13,777 nucleotides of DNA. Source: CAZJJK01 sp964546285. Lineage in GTDB: Bacteria > Spirochaetota > Spirochaetia > Treponematales > Breznakiellaceae. A program made the translations under genes and the position numbers. Below the pieces are notes generated by a model that saw nothing but the letters and a program-made list of their open reading frames with translations, had not been told where the DNA came from and did no database searches. Positions 7,282 through 13,757 of this stretch are shown in pieces. Position 1 is the first letter of the stretch. Each line of letters starts with the position of its first letter. The stretch is from NCBI GenBank assembly GCA_964546285.1, contig CAZJJK010000095.1, forward strand, positions 1 to 13,777, given 5' to 3'.

Positions 7282-7310
7282 AGTATACGCGCGGCGGCGT
7301 CTGGCGTCCA
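7282..7310 (-). promoter_or_regulatory. Predicted promoter for a leaderless receptor-like mRNA
   Basis: On the minus strand TGGACG (7310-7305) is separated by 17 nt from TATACT (7287-7282), which differs from the -10 consensus at one position. Only 6 nt separate TATACT from the ATG at 7275, so the expected transcription start is the A of the start codon. No Shine-Dalgarno is present upstream. The promoter overlaps the alternative GTG-started extension, which supports the shorter protein. Confidence 0.45.
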
Positions 7311-7353
7311 CGCTAGACCGCCATGTCACGCGGGAAAAGCGCTTAAGCCCGCA

Positions 7354-7393
7354 TAAAAAAAGGGCTGTCTACGCATATTTTGCGGACAGCCCT
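7354..7393 (-). terminator. Intrinsic terminator of the ABC ATPase gene
   Basis: Perfect 9-bp arms AGGGCTGTC (7361-7369) and GACAGCCCT (7385-7393) enclose a second short pairing of CGCA (7372-7375) with TGCG (7381-7384). On the minus strand the stem is followed at once by seven U residues (7361-7355). It lies 25 bp beyond the ATPase stop codon and before the receptor-like gene promoter, so it isolates the two units. This is the clearest terminator in the window. Confidence 0.9.
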
Positions 7394-7417
7394 CTAAAAA
7401 TCACGTGGTCGCTTAAG

Positions 7418-8539
7418 CTAGGCCTGAGCGGCTAAATCCAACTCGGCTAAAACAGACAGTTCCGTCTCCTTATCGAAATAACGGGCTTTCTTCATCTTTG
7501 GCACGAAGTTAGCCATATCACCGATACGGAACGTGTGCTGGGGTTCGGTGCGAGCGACCAAGGGTTGAGATTTTGTGGCCACCCAGAGGTGAATATCGGC
7601 GCCTAAGGGTTCAACGACGGTAACCTTAAGCTGCATATTATTCACGGGAGCCGGCTGCGGGACATAGTCCAAATCCTCGGGCCTAACGCCGAAGAATACT
7701 TCTTTGCCAACATATTTCTTAAGATACTTGACATGCTCCTCATCGGGCTTCAGCTCAAAGGAACCTTCGTCAATAATCAGCGAACCGCCCTTTTCCAAAA
7801 CCTTGACATTGAGGAAGTTCATGGGTGGAGAACCGATAAACCCGGCAACGAACTTGTTGATGGGGTGGTTATACAGATACAGCGGCGTACCGATCTGCTG
7901 TATTTTTCCGTCCTTCATGACAACGATCTTACTCGCCATAGTCATGGCTTCTACCTGATCATGGGTAACGTAAATCATAGTCGCGTTCAGGCGGATATGA
8001 AGGTCGGACAGCTCGGCGCGCATCTGAACGCGAAGCTTGGCATCCAAGTTGGAAAGGGGCTCATCAAACAAGAAAACCTTAGGGTTTCGAACGATAGCGC
8101 GGCCGACGGCCACACGCTGACGCTGACCACCGGAAAGGGCTTTCGGCTTGCGATCCAGCAACTTTTCGATATCCAGGATACGGGCGGCTTCATGGACGCG
8201 GCGATCAATCTCGGCTTTATCCACTTTCTTGATGCGAAGGCCGAAGGCCATATTGTCGTAAACCGACATATGGGGATACAGAGCGTAATTCTGGAACACC
8301 ATGGCGATGTTCCTGTCCTTGGGCGGGACATCGTTCATCGGTTCGCCATCAATATACAGTTCGCCTTCGGTTATGTCCTCCAGACCGGCGACCATACGTA
8401 ACGTGGTTGACTTTCCGCAACCCGACGGACCGACAAGAACGACAAACTCCTTGTCATTTACCGTAATGTTAGCGTTATCGACAGCGCGAACGCCGCCTTC
8501 ATACACTTTGCTGATACCTTTCAGCTCTACCTTTGCCAT
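7418..8539 (-). CDS. ugpC: ABC sugar-importer ATPase, UgpC/MsmK/MalK family
   Basis: Nucleotide-binding subunit that powers carbohydrate (or glycerol-3-phosphate) importers at the inner face of the membrane. All ABC elements are intact in its 373 residues: Walker A GPSGCGKST (37-45), Q-loop Gln83 in VFQNYALYPHMS, signature LSGGQRQRVAVGRA (135-148), Walker B VFLFDEP (155-161), D-loop SNLDAKLR (163-170) and switch His193 in YVTHDQ. A C-terminal MalK-like OB/TOBE domain (about 236-370) contains GVRPEDL (284-290). No permease or binding-protein gene is adjacent. It is therefore probably a solitary ATPase shared by several importers, as MsmK is in Gram-positives. The gene symbol follows the family name and the substrate is unproven. 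GGGAGG lies 4 nt before the ATG within a foldable leader. Its own promoter and terminator make it monocistronic. Confidence 0.92.
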   Translation of the reverse strand: MAKVELKGISKVYEGGVRAVDNANITVNDKEFVVLVGPSGCGKSTTLRMVAGLEDITEGELYIDGEPMNDVPPKDRNIAMVFQNYALYPHMSVYDNMAFGLRIKKVDKAEIDRRVHEAARILDIEKLLDRKPKALSGGQRQRVAVGRAIVRNPKVFLFDEPLSNLDAKLRVQMRAELSDLHIRLNATMIYVTHDQVEAMTMASKIVVMKDGKIQQIGTPLYLYNHPINKFVAGFIGSPPMNFLNVKVLEKGGSLIIDEGSFELKPDEEHVKYLKKYVGKEVFFGVRPEDLDYVPQPAPVNNMQLKVTVVEPLGADIHLWVATKSQPLVARTEPQHTFRIGDMANFVPKMKKARYFDKETELSVLAELDLAAQA

Positions 8540-8573
8540 AAGGCCTCCCTTGAAGGGTTAGTTTATTGGCCTT
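8540..8573 (-). promoter_or_regulatory. Leader hairpin covering the ATPase ribosome-binding site
   Basis: In the mRNA leader AAGGCC (8573-8568) can pair with GGCCTT (8545-8540), which lies immediately before the ATG. A nested CCCTTCAAGGG (8557-8547) can also fold. The Shine-Dalgarno GGGAGG (8549-8544) spans the 3' arms of both, so folding would block ribosome access. The predicted transcription start, near 8568, falls within the outer 5' arm, so the stem may depend on the exact start. Confidence 0.45.
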
Positions 8574-8574
8574 T

Positions 8575-8603
8575 AGTTTAAGGGCGCTTAAGCGAAATGT
8601 CAA
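8575..8603 (-). promoter_or_regulatory. Strong sigma70-type promoter for the ATPase gene
   Basis: The minus strand has a perfect -35 TTGACA (8603-8598), a 17-nt spacer and a -10-like TAAACT (8580-8575, 4 of 6). The spacer holds a perfect 10-bp palindrome CGCTTAAGCG (8585-8594), well placed for a repressor that blocks polymerase. The start point is predicted near 8568, 29 nt before the ATG. Confidence 0.6.
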
Positions 8604-8614
8604 CAAACAGCGTA

Positions 8615-10294
8615 CTAGAGAAACGCCATAAAACGCTCCATAAAATATAAAAAAACCTGACTGTAACAATTCCAATGGATTAGGTCGCTGCCATGGCCGG
8701 CCGTCGGAAATTCGATAAGGGAGGCTGAAGCGCCAATAACGTTAGCCCGAGCCGCGAAAGCCCTCACGCGTTCCGCGCTTACTAGACCGTCAACGCCGCC
8801 TTGATACAACAAGAGGGGCGGAGCGGCGCTTCTCAGCCAGCCGCTGGGATCTATCAAGGCCGGATCACCCTTGATGCCAAGTTTAGAAGCTAGGCCGATG
8901 GCTGGATAAAAGGCGATTACCCCCAGCGTTTTTAGCCTTGGGTCTATACCCAAGACGGCTTGGCCGCCGCCGCTTTTGTCGTTTGGCGCTAACGCGGCCG
9001 CCAAAACAAGCTGTCCTCCCGCCGAAGCGCCAGAGATAAAGACCCGATCCCTATCTATGCCCAAGGCATCGGAATTATCCGCTAGATAGCGCGTGAATGC
9101 CGAAATATGCCTAAGCATATCATCGATATCGAAGGGACCAATCAGCCCTTCCGGCGTCGGCGCGCGCATATCAAAGTCTCCCGTATCACTTAGGCCATAT
9201 TGAATATCAAAAACAGCGTAACCGGCGGCGGCAAAATGACGGTTAACCATCGGCATGCCGCCCTCGCCCTTATCGCCAGACACCCACGCGCCGCCATGGA
9301 CACGGATAAGAACGGGCAAGGGGCCGGGCGCCGAAGACCGCCATAAATCATAGGCAAACGCGTAGCTTTTACCGTCTTTTGCCCGCTCTTGTAAGTATAC
9401 GATATCGCGTTCCACGGAAAGGCCGGGATAGGAAGAACCAAACAAAGCGAGGCCAAGTGAAAAGGGGGTTTCCGTTAAAAACTTTTGAGTTATAGGACCA
9501 TTCGCTGTTTGAGCTGCCGGAGTTTTGGAAACGACAGCGAAAGGAGCGGAAGCGAAAACATTCCGCGCGTTAGCGATAACAGCTGGTGTCTGAAAGAGAG
9601 GCAAAGCGGCTATAAAGGCCGCGGCAAAGCCCGGCAGCGATAAAGCCGCCGCGATATAAAAGGGAAACCGGCTACCCTTCCAGCTGACCCGTCCAAAGAA
9701 ATAGAGGGATAAAGCGCCAAGCGCGGTAAAACTAAGGGCAAAGTAAGGTAAAAATTGAGGTAACATGACACCAGCGAAACCGGAATCCGGAACAAAAACA
9801 GCGTGAAGAGCACAAGACAAGGCCCAAATACCGCCCAATAAAACAAGCGCGGCTGGTATTAGATATACAGCGCTGGGTTTTACCGGTTTTTGACCGCCCG
9901 AGGCCTGATTTACGGCGGCCAAAATTGGACCACAGAGAACCAAGGCGGCACCCGCTATAATCAATCCAGCAGAGTCCTCAGTCAGATATGATCGAACGAC
10001 AAGCAATAAGGGTAGGAGCAAAAAGGCCAAAAAGGTATATAGCGGATAGCTTAGGCTTAAGCGTTTGCGGGATCGGTCAACTACGGAAACGATTAAGTTG
10101 ATCGGCGTTAGACTATAAAAAGCTACCCCAAAGACCCGTCCTAAAATCCCCCAATCCGCTTTAAGCGCGTACAAAAAACCCGCGACGAAAAGCGCCGTAT
10201 TGGCGAGTACCGCCAGCTGTTTATATTTTAACACGGGCCGGGCGCGTTTTATTTTTACGCCGATAGACGCGGCGGCTTTATTTATAGACTTCAT
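8615..10294 (-). CDS. Multi-pass membrane protein with C-terminal alpha/beta hydrolase
   Basis: Predicted membrane-anchored serine esterase/acyl hydrolase of unknown substrate. From the ATG at 10294 it has 559 residues. The first half has about seven hydrophobic segments (roughly 26-44, 50-72, 84-102, 108-128, 142-164, 182-200 and 212-234). The second half (about 290-559) is an alpha/beta hydrolase of the hormone-sensitive-lipase/BD-FAE type. It has the oxyanion-hole motif HGGAW (333-337), nucleophile elbow GASAG with Ser424, Asp502 in QGGVDGLV, and His534 in TAGHGSD. The triad is therefore complete. The start is chosen because its ATG overlaps the DUF554 stop as ATGA, a translational-coupling arrangement. 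A TTG at 10321 would add nine residues. With seven segments the hydrolase could face the periplasm, but helix number and orientation are uncertain. The fold could act on esterified sugars, lipids or cell-wall substituents. Confidence 0.85.
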   Translation of the reverse strand: MKSINKAAASIGVKIKRARPVLKYKQLAVLANTALFVAGFLYALKADWGILGRVFGVAFYSLTPINLIVSVVDRSRKRLSLSYPLYTFLAFLLLPLLLVVRSYLTEDSAGLIIAGAALVLCGPILAAVNQASGGQKPVKPSAVYLIPAALVLLGGIWALSCALHAVFVPDSGFAGVMLPQFLPYFALSFTALGALSLYFFGRVSWKGSRFPFYIAAALSLPGFAAAFIAALPLFQTPAVIANARNVFASAPFAVVSKTPAAQTANGPITQKFLTETPFSLGLALFGSSYPGLSVERDIVYLQERAKDGKSYAFAYDLWRSSAPGPLPVLIRVHGGAWVSGDKGEGGMPMVNRHFAAAGYAVFDIQYGLSDTGDFDMRAPTPEGLIGPFDIDDMLRHISAFTRYLADNSDALGIDRDRVFISGASAGGQLVLAAALAPNDKSGGGQAVLGIDPRLKTLGVIAFYPAIGLASKLGIKGDPALIDPSGWLRSAAPPLLLYQGGVDGLVSAERVRAFAARANVIGASASLIEFPTAGHGSDLIHWNCYSQVFLYFMERFMAFL

Positions 10295-11079
10295 ACGCCA
10301 AAATATTCCGCGATAAGGCAAAAATAGGGATTAGACAAAACGAGAAGAACGGTAAAAACAAGACCAGGCAGGAAGTCAGCTGTTTTTATTTTCTTTATAG
10401 CCAATAAATTAAATCCTATCATCACCACCAGAGCCCCACCAATGCCAGTTAGCTCCGCCAACAAAAAATCCGAGACATAGGGTTTCAGGAAACCGGCGCC
10501 AAGGGTTAAGGCGCCTTGATAGAATAATATCGGCAAGGCGGAAAATATGACTCCCGGCCCCAGAGCGGCGGTCATGAGAATAGCCATAAAACCGTCAAGG
10601 ACGGACTTAGTCAGGATCAAGCTATAATCGCCCTCGGTACCGGCCTGGAAGGAACCAACCAAGGCCATGGCGCCGACACAGAACAAGACGGAAGCGTTCA
10701 GAAAACCGTGGCCAAAGTCCCAACCAGCGCGGGCCGACTCGCGGGCTGGTTTTTCCTCAGCCGGGGAGGCCCGCCCATCAGCATCGATAGCCAGCGCGGG
10801 ACGACGGCGCGTGGTCAACCTTTCCAGCACAACCCCTAAACGTAGAATAGCGCCTTCTATATCCAAGCGGGTTCCTACAATACCTCCGGCTATTAGAGCG
10901 AGGGCTAAAAAAATAGGGTTTCCGCTTTTAAAAGCCATTGACAAGCCGATGACTACAGTAGTGACGCCGGCGCCGTTAAAAACCACCTCGCGGTATTGCT
11001 CTTTAATGCGCTTACCCAAAAATAAGCCAAGCAAACCGCCAACGATAACACTGATACAATTTACGATAGTAGCGAACAT
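10291..11079 (-). CDS. DUF554 family membrane protein
   Basis: A 262-residue polytopic inner-membrane protein of the DUF554 (YqgA/YdfK) family, whose function is not established. Family hallmarks are clear: TIVNCISVIVGGLLG (4-18), GAGVTTVVIGLSMA (36-49), FCVGAMALVGSFQAG (133-147), LTKSVLDGFMAI (156-167), LGPGVIFSALPILFYQGALTL (within 173-193), LTGIGGALVVMIGFNLL (210-226) and a closing LPGLVFTVLL. A hydrophilic loop of about 35 residues (88-122), rich in Arg, Glu and Ala, is longer than in compact members. It is the first gene of a two-gene unit, and its TGA overlaps the start of the hydrolase gene by 4 nt. No convincing ribosome-binding site precedes the ATG, and a promoter-like pair ends 8 nt before it. 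Confidence 0.9.
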   Translation of the reverse strand: MFATIVNCISVIVGGLLGLFLGKRIKEQYREVVFNGAGVTTVVIGLSMAFKSGNPIFLALALIAGGIVGTRLDIEGAILRLGVVLERLTTRRRPALAIDADGRASPAEEKPARESARAGWDFGHGFLNASVLFCVGAMALVGSFQAGTEGDYSLILTKSVLDGFMAILMTAALGPGVIFSALPILFYQGALTLGAGFLKPYVSDFLLAELTGIGGALVVMIGFNLLAIKKIKTADFLPGLVFTVLLVLSNPYFCLIAEYFGV

Positions 11080-11087
11080 GATAGAGG

Positions 11088-11116
11088 AGCCTACCCGTCG
11101 GCTCTTTTCATGTCAA
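11088..11116 (-). promoter_or_regulatory. Predicted promoter for the DUF554-hydrolase operon
   Basis: The minus strand has a perfect -35 TTGACA (11116-11111), a 17-nt spacer and a weak -10 TAGGCT (11093-11088, 3 of 6). Only 8 nt separate it from the DUF554 ATG, so the transcript would be leaderless or nearly so. It falls in the 55-bp gap after the MFS gene and would separate that gene from the argH unit. The weak -10 is the main doubt. Confidence 0.4.
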
Positions 11117-11134
11117 CGAGCGCTTATGGTAAGC

Positions 11135-12144
11135 CTAATTTCCCGGTACGCGCCGCCTAAGCAGCGGCAGGGCAACGAGCAGACTTATCAGCGCGAAGGG
11201 AATAAAAGTCACAAAGAGAAGACGGTACCCCGCGGCGTCAGCGATAAGGCCGCCGACAGCGCTGCCCAGGAAAGTGGGTAGACCTACGCCGAGCGATAAA
11301 TACATAGCCATGCCCAAGCCCCGTTTGGCGGGCGGAACATGCAGACTGACAAAGGCGACGGCGGCCGGATGAAAAAGCCCGTAACACAGAGCATGGAGAA
11401 TTTGCCCCGCCACAGCTCCAGCTTTATTCGGGAAAACGGCGTACAAAGCTAAACGAACAATAACCGCTAAAGCGGAAACGATAAGCAATTTTACNNNNNN
11501 NNNNNNNNNNNNNNNNNNNNNNNNNNNNNNNNNNNNNNNNNNNNNNNNNNNNNNNNNNNNNNNNNNNNNNNNNNNNNNNNNNNNNNNNNNNNNNCCTTTG
11601 TTTTTTGCTTATCAGGCTTTGGCGTTTCGCCTAAAAGTCCTAGGGCAAGCAGAGAAAAAGCCACGGTCAAGGCGGCCCAAGCCGCGATCGGTTCCGCCGC
11701 GACAGGACGGAGGATGGGCGAATATTGGACAAAGAGACTCATCAATACGAAGCTGATGGATCCAACGACCCGTATTTTACCGTAGTCTCCGCTTGGACCC
11801 AAACGCAGCGTCGTCATCGCGTCCAGAAGCGGAATAATGGATTTTAGACCAAAGGCTAAAAACACCAGGGCGGCGGCGCTTATCGCCGGATGGCGGAGAT
11901 AAACCAGCGGAGCCAAAGCGGCCGCGATCAGGATGTACGAGAGAAACAAACTAGGGCGGTATCTAGCCTGATGATCCGCTAAACGACCAAATATAAGCGG
12001 CCCAGCGATCCCGGCTATCTCAAAGAAGCCCAACAGTACCCCAACCAGGGTTCGGCTGTACCCAAGAGAACGCACCAAAACCGATAAATATGGTGAAAGT
12101 ACGCCATATATCGTATATGAGGCGAAAAACGAGAGGATCAACAC
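11135..12144 (-). CDS. MFS transporter, HcaT-like, interrupted by assembly gap
   Basis: Predicted major-facilitator permease, probably a proton symporter or drug/metabolite exporter of the MFS_1_like (HcaT/LacY-like) group. The first 183 readable residues cover helices 1-6. They include the motif-A-like GRLADHQARYRP (53-64) and YGKIRVVGSIS (121-131), and end in a polar central loop. After the gap 120 readable residues run in frame from 11494 to 11135. They begin VKLLIVSALAVIVRLALYAV and cover roughly the last four helices. Helices 7-8 (about 60-70 residues) appear missing, so the real gap is probably larger than 100 bases. The two halves lie in different frames as printed, which is expected for an arbitrary-length gap. 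The start is uncertain: GTG at 12144, 22 nt after argH, without an SD. The substrate cannot be inferred. Confidence 0.82.
11495..11594. other. Run of 100 N, assembly gap
   Basis: Exactly 100 undetermined bases, the conventional length for a gap of unknown size. It lies inside the MFS gene. The stop read at 11493-11491 in the upstream frame is therefore an artefact of the placeholder length and does not show a pseudogene. Confidence 0.98.
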
Positions 12145-12166
12145 TGGCGGCCAGCCTGGCCTATTT

Positions 12167-13552
12167 TCATACCAACCCCAGCCTATCGCGTAATTCCTTT
12201 ATTTGGGAGAGCACAGCCGACGGAGCCGGGCCGCCGGCTAGCGAACGGGCGGCGAGCGCCGTCTCGGGCTTCAGGGCGGCGTACACATCATCCTCAATCA
12301 AAGCCGAATGAGCGCGGAGTTCTTCCAAGGAACGTTCGGCGATAGTTTTTTGGCCCGACGCCACGCAATCGCGCACCACGGCGGCGGCGGCTTCATGGGC
12401 GGTCCGGAAGGGCAACCCCTTGCGCGCGAGGTATTCAGCCAAATCGGTGGCCTCCAAAAAACCGCCCAAGCAGGCGGCGGCCATACGCTCCGATCGCCAA
12501 CGGGCGCTCGCCATCATACCCATGAACATACGAACGCAGGAACGCGCGGTATCCAGACTGTCAAACAAAGCTTCCTTGTCTTCCTGAAGGTCCTTATCGT
12601 AAGCGTAGGGCAGGCCTTTCAACAGCGTCAATAAGGTCACGAGGTTACCGACCGCCCTGCCCGACTTACCGCGGATAAGCTCCGCGAAATCAGGATTCTT
12701 CTTCTGCGGCATGATCGATGAACCCGTGCTCCATTCCTCGGCTAGATCGATGAAACCGAATTCTTCCGTCGCCCAAAGAACGATATCCTCGCAAAAGCGC
12801 GACAGGTGCACCATCAGGATCGATATCGCGGCGGCCAGTTCCAACGCGAAGTCGCGGTCGGCCACCGAATCCATAGAATTGAGGGTCGGCTTCTTAAAGC
12901 CAAGCGCCTGGCTCGTCGCCTGCCGGTCCAGGGGCAAGCCGCTGCCGGCTAGGGCGCCGGCCCCTAGCGGGCATTCGTCCAGCCGCTTCACCGCGTCCAC
13001 GAGCCGCCCAACATCCCTTTCCAGCGCGACGCACCAGGCCGTAAGATGATGAGCCAAACTTACCGGCTGAGCCCGCTGGAGGTGGGTATAGCCGGGCATC
13101 AGCGTTTCCACGTTCGCCTCGGCCTGGGCTAAAATCGTCTGGATCAGTTCCAAAAGCTCACCGCCCAACTCCGGCACCGTCCGCTTCAAATAGAGCCGTA
13201 TATCGACAGCCACTTGGTCGTTGCGGCTGCGTCCGGCATGCACCATCCGGCCGACATCGCCCAAGCGTTCGGTCAAGAGCCCCTCGATAAAGGAATGGAT
13301 ATCTTCCGCGCTTTCGTCAAGCTCCAGCGTGCCGGAAGCGAGTTCGGCATCGATTTTAGCTAACTCCGCGTCTAAGGCGGCGGCGGCCTCCTTGGGGATG
13401 ATGCCCCGCGCCGCCAGCATGGCCACGTGAGCCCGACTACCTCGGATATCGTCGGCCGCGAGGCGCTTATCCACCTTTATGGACGCTTGGAAGGCGAACG
13501 CCTCCGCCTGAGGTTGATCGGCCAGCCGGCCGGCCCAAAGTACTTTCGACAC
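12167..13552 (-). CDS. argH: Argininosuccinate lyase
   Basis: Last step of arginine synthesis: cleaves argininosuccinate to arginine and fumarate; cytoplasmic homotetramer of the fumarase/aspartase superfamily. The 461-residue length is typical. Motifs: LWAGRL (5-10; most members have WGGRF), DIRGSRAHVAML (35-46), AGRSRNDQVAVDIR (106-119), GYTHLQRAQPVS (154-165) with catalytic-region His157, and the signature loop GSSIMPQKKNPD (277-288) carrying the catalytic serine. YAYDKDLQEDKEALFD (317-332) completes the third conserved region. The start is GTG, supported by GGGGAGG 7 nt upstream. An MFS gene follows after 22 nt on the same strand. A long foldable leader precedes it. No argG or other arginine gene is in view. 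Substitution of the first Gly of WGGR by Ala is minor and unlikely to inactivate the enzyme. Confidence 0.96.
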   Translation of the reverse strand: MSKVLWAGRLADQPQAEAFAFQASIKVDKRLAADDIRGSRAHVAMLAARGIIPKEAAAALDAELAKIDAELASGTLELDESAEDIHSFIEGLLTERLGDVGRMVHAGRSRNDQVAVDIRLYLKRTVPELGGELLELIQTILAQAEANVETLMPGYTHLQRAQPVSLAHHLTAWCVALERDVGRLVDAVKRLDECPLGAGALAGSGLPLDRQATSQALGFKKPTLNSMDSVADRDFALELAAAISILMVHLSRFCEDIVLWATEEFGFIDLAEEWSTGSSIMPQKKNPDFAELIRGKSGRAVGNLVTLLTLLKGLPYAYDKDLQEDKEALFDSLDTARSCVRMFMGMMASARWRSERMAAACLGGFLEATDLAEYLARKGLPFRTAHEAAAAVVRDCVASGQKTIAERSLEELRAHSALIEDDVYAALKPETALAARSLAGGPAPSAVLSQIKELRDRLGLV

Positions 13553-13601
13553 GTTCGCGCCTCCCCATGATTACCAAATACTCGTTGTTTTAATTTCTCA
13601 G

Positions 13602-13694
13602 GCGGAGGGCCTGGCTGGGCAAACACGGACTCACTAGTCCTCGCCCCTTCGGAGTTGTGGAATCGTTCGTCCGCGTTTACCCAGCCACCCCCGC
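13602..13694 (-). ncRNA. Candidate structured leader RNA of argH
   Basis: Read as minus-strand RNA, 13687-13669 pairs with 13630-13612 over 19 consecutive base pairs. After a 3-nt bulge (13611-13609) a further 7 bp form (13694-13688 with 13608-13602). Three pairs are G.U (U13679-G13620, G13674-U13625 and G13690-U13606). On the plus strand these become C.A-type mismatches, so the fold favours the argH-sense RNA. The 38-nt apical loop contains a competing hairpin, GGACU/AGUCC (13640-13636 with 13631-13627), that uses part of the main 3' arm. The CCUCC at 13608-13604 in the outer stem is complementary to the argH SD core GGAGG (13564-13560), which allows a switch controlling translation. It matches no riboswitch consensus I know (not T-box, lysine, SAM, TPP, cobalamin or glycine). 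A separate small RNA or a repeat element are alternatives. Confidence 0.5.
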
Positions 13695-13727
13695 GGACCG
13701 CTTGGAAGTTAATACTAACGTCAATTA

Positions 13728-13757
13728 TTTATACAACGGATGGCGGGAGCGTGTCGA
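13728..13757 (-). promoter_or_regulatory. Predicted promoter for argH and its leader
   Basis: On the minus strand TCGACA (13757-13752) and TATAAA (13733-13728) are 18 nt apart, each one base off consensus. Transcription would start near 13721, giving a leader of about 168 nt that contains the complete hairpin and the argH ribosome-binding site. Confidence 0.5.

Noticed and set aside
5518..7329. Ordinary transmembrane methyl-accepting chemotaxis protein
   Set aside because: No membrane segment or HAMP is present, and the tip sequences depart from the conserved receptor hairpin.
7733..8401. 222-codon plus-strand open frame
   Set aside because: It lies wholly antisense to the intact ABC ATPase gene, shows no family motifs, and is explained by codon bias in that gene.
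10667..11281. 204-codon plus-strand open frame
   Set aside because: It crosses the start of the DUF554 gene, the intergenic promoter and the MFS end in antisense, and its low-complexity Pro/Arg/Lys-rich product has no recognisable fold.
11491..12144. MFS gene as a pseudogene ending at 11491
   Set aside because: The stop is created by reading through 100 placeholder N bases. The sequence on the far side continues the permease in another frame.
13602..13694. Intrinsic terminator, T-box, SRP RNA, 6S RNA or tRNA before argH
   Set aside because: There is no U-tract after the long helix, no T-box antiterminator sequence, no SRP GGAAG tetraloop domain and no tRNA T-loop, and the fold lacks the central bubble of 6S RNA.
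13602..13694. Miniature inverted-repeat transposon as source of the argH leader hairpin
   Set aside because: No target-site duplication flanks it and no second copy is in the window. It is not fully excluded, but the G.U pairs favour an RNA on one strand.
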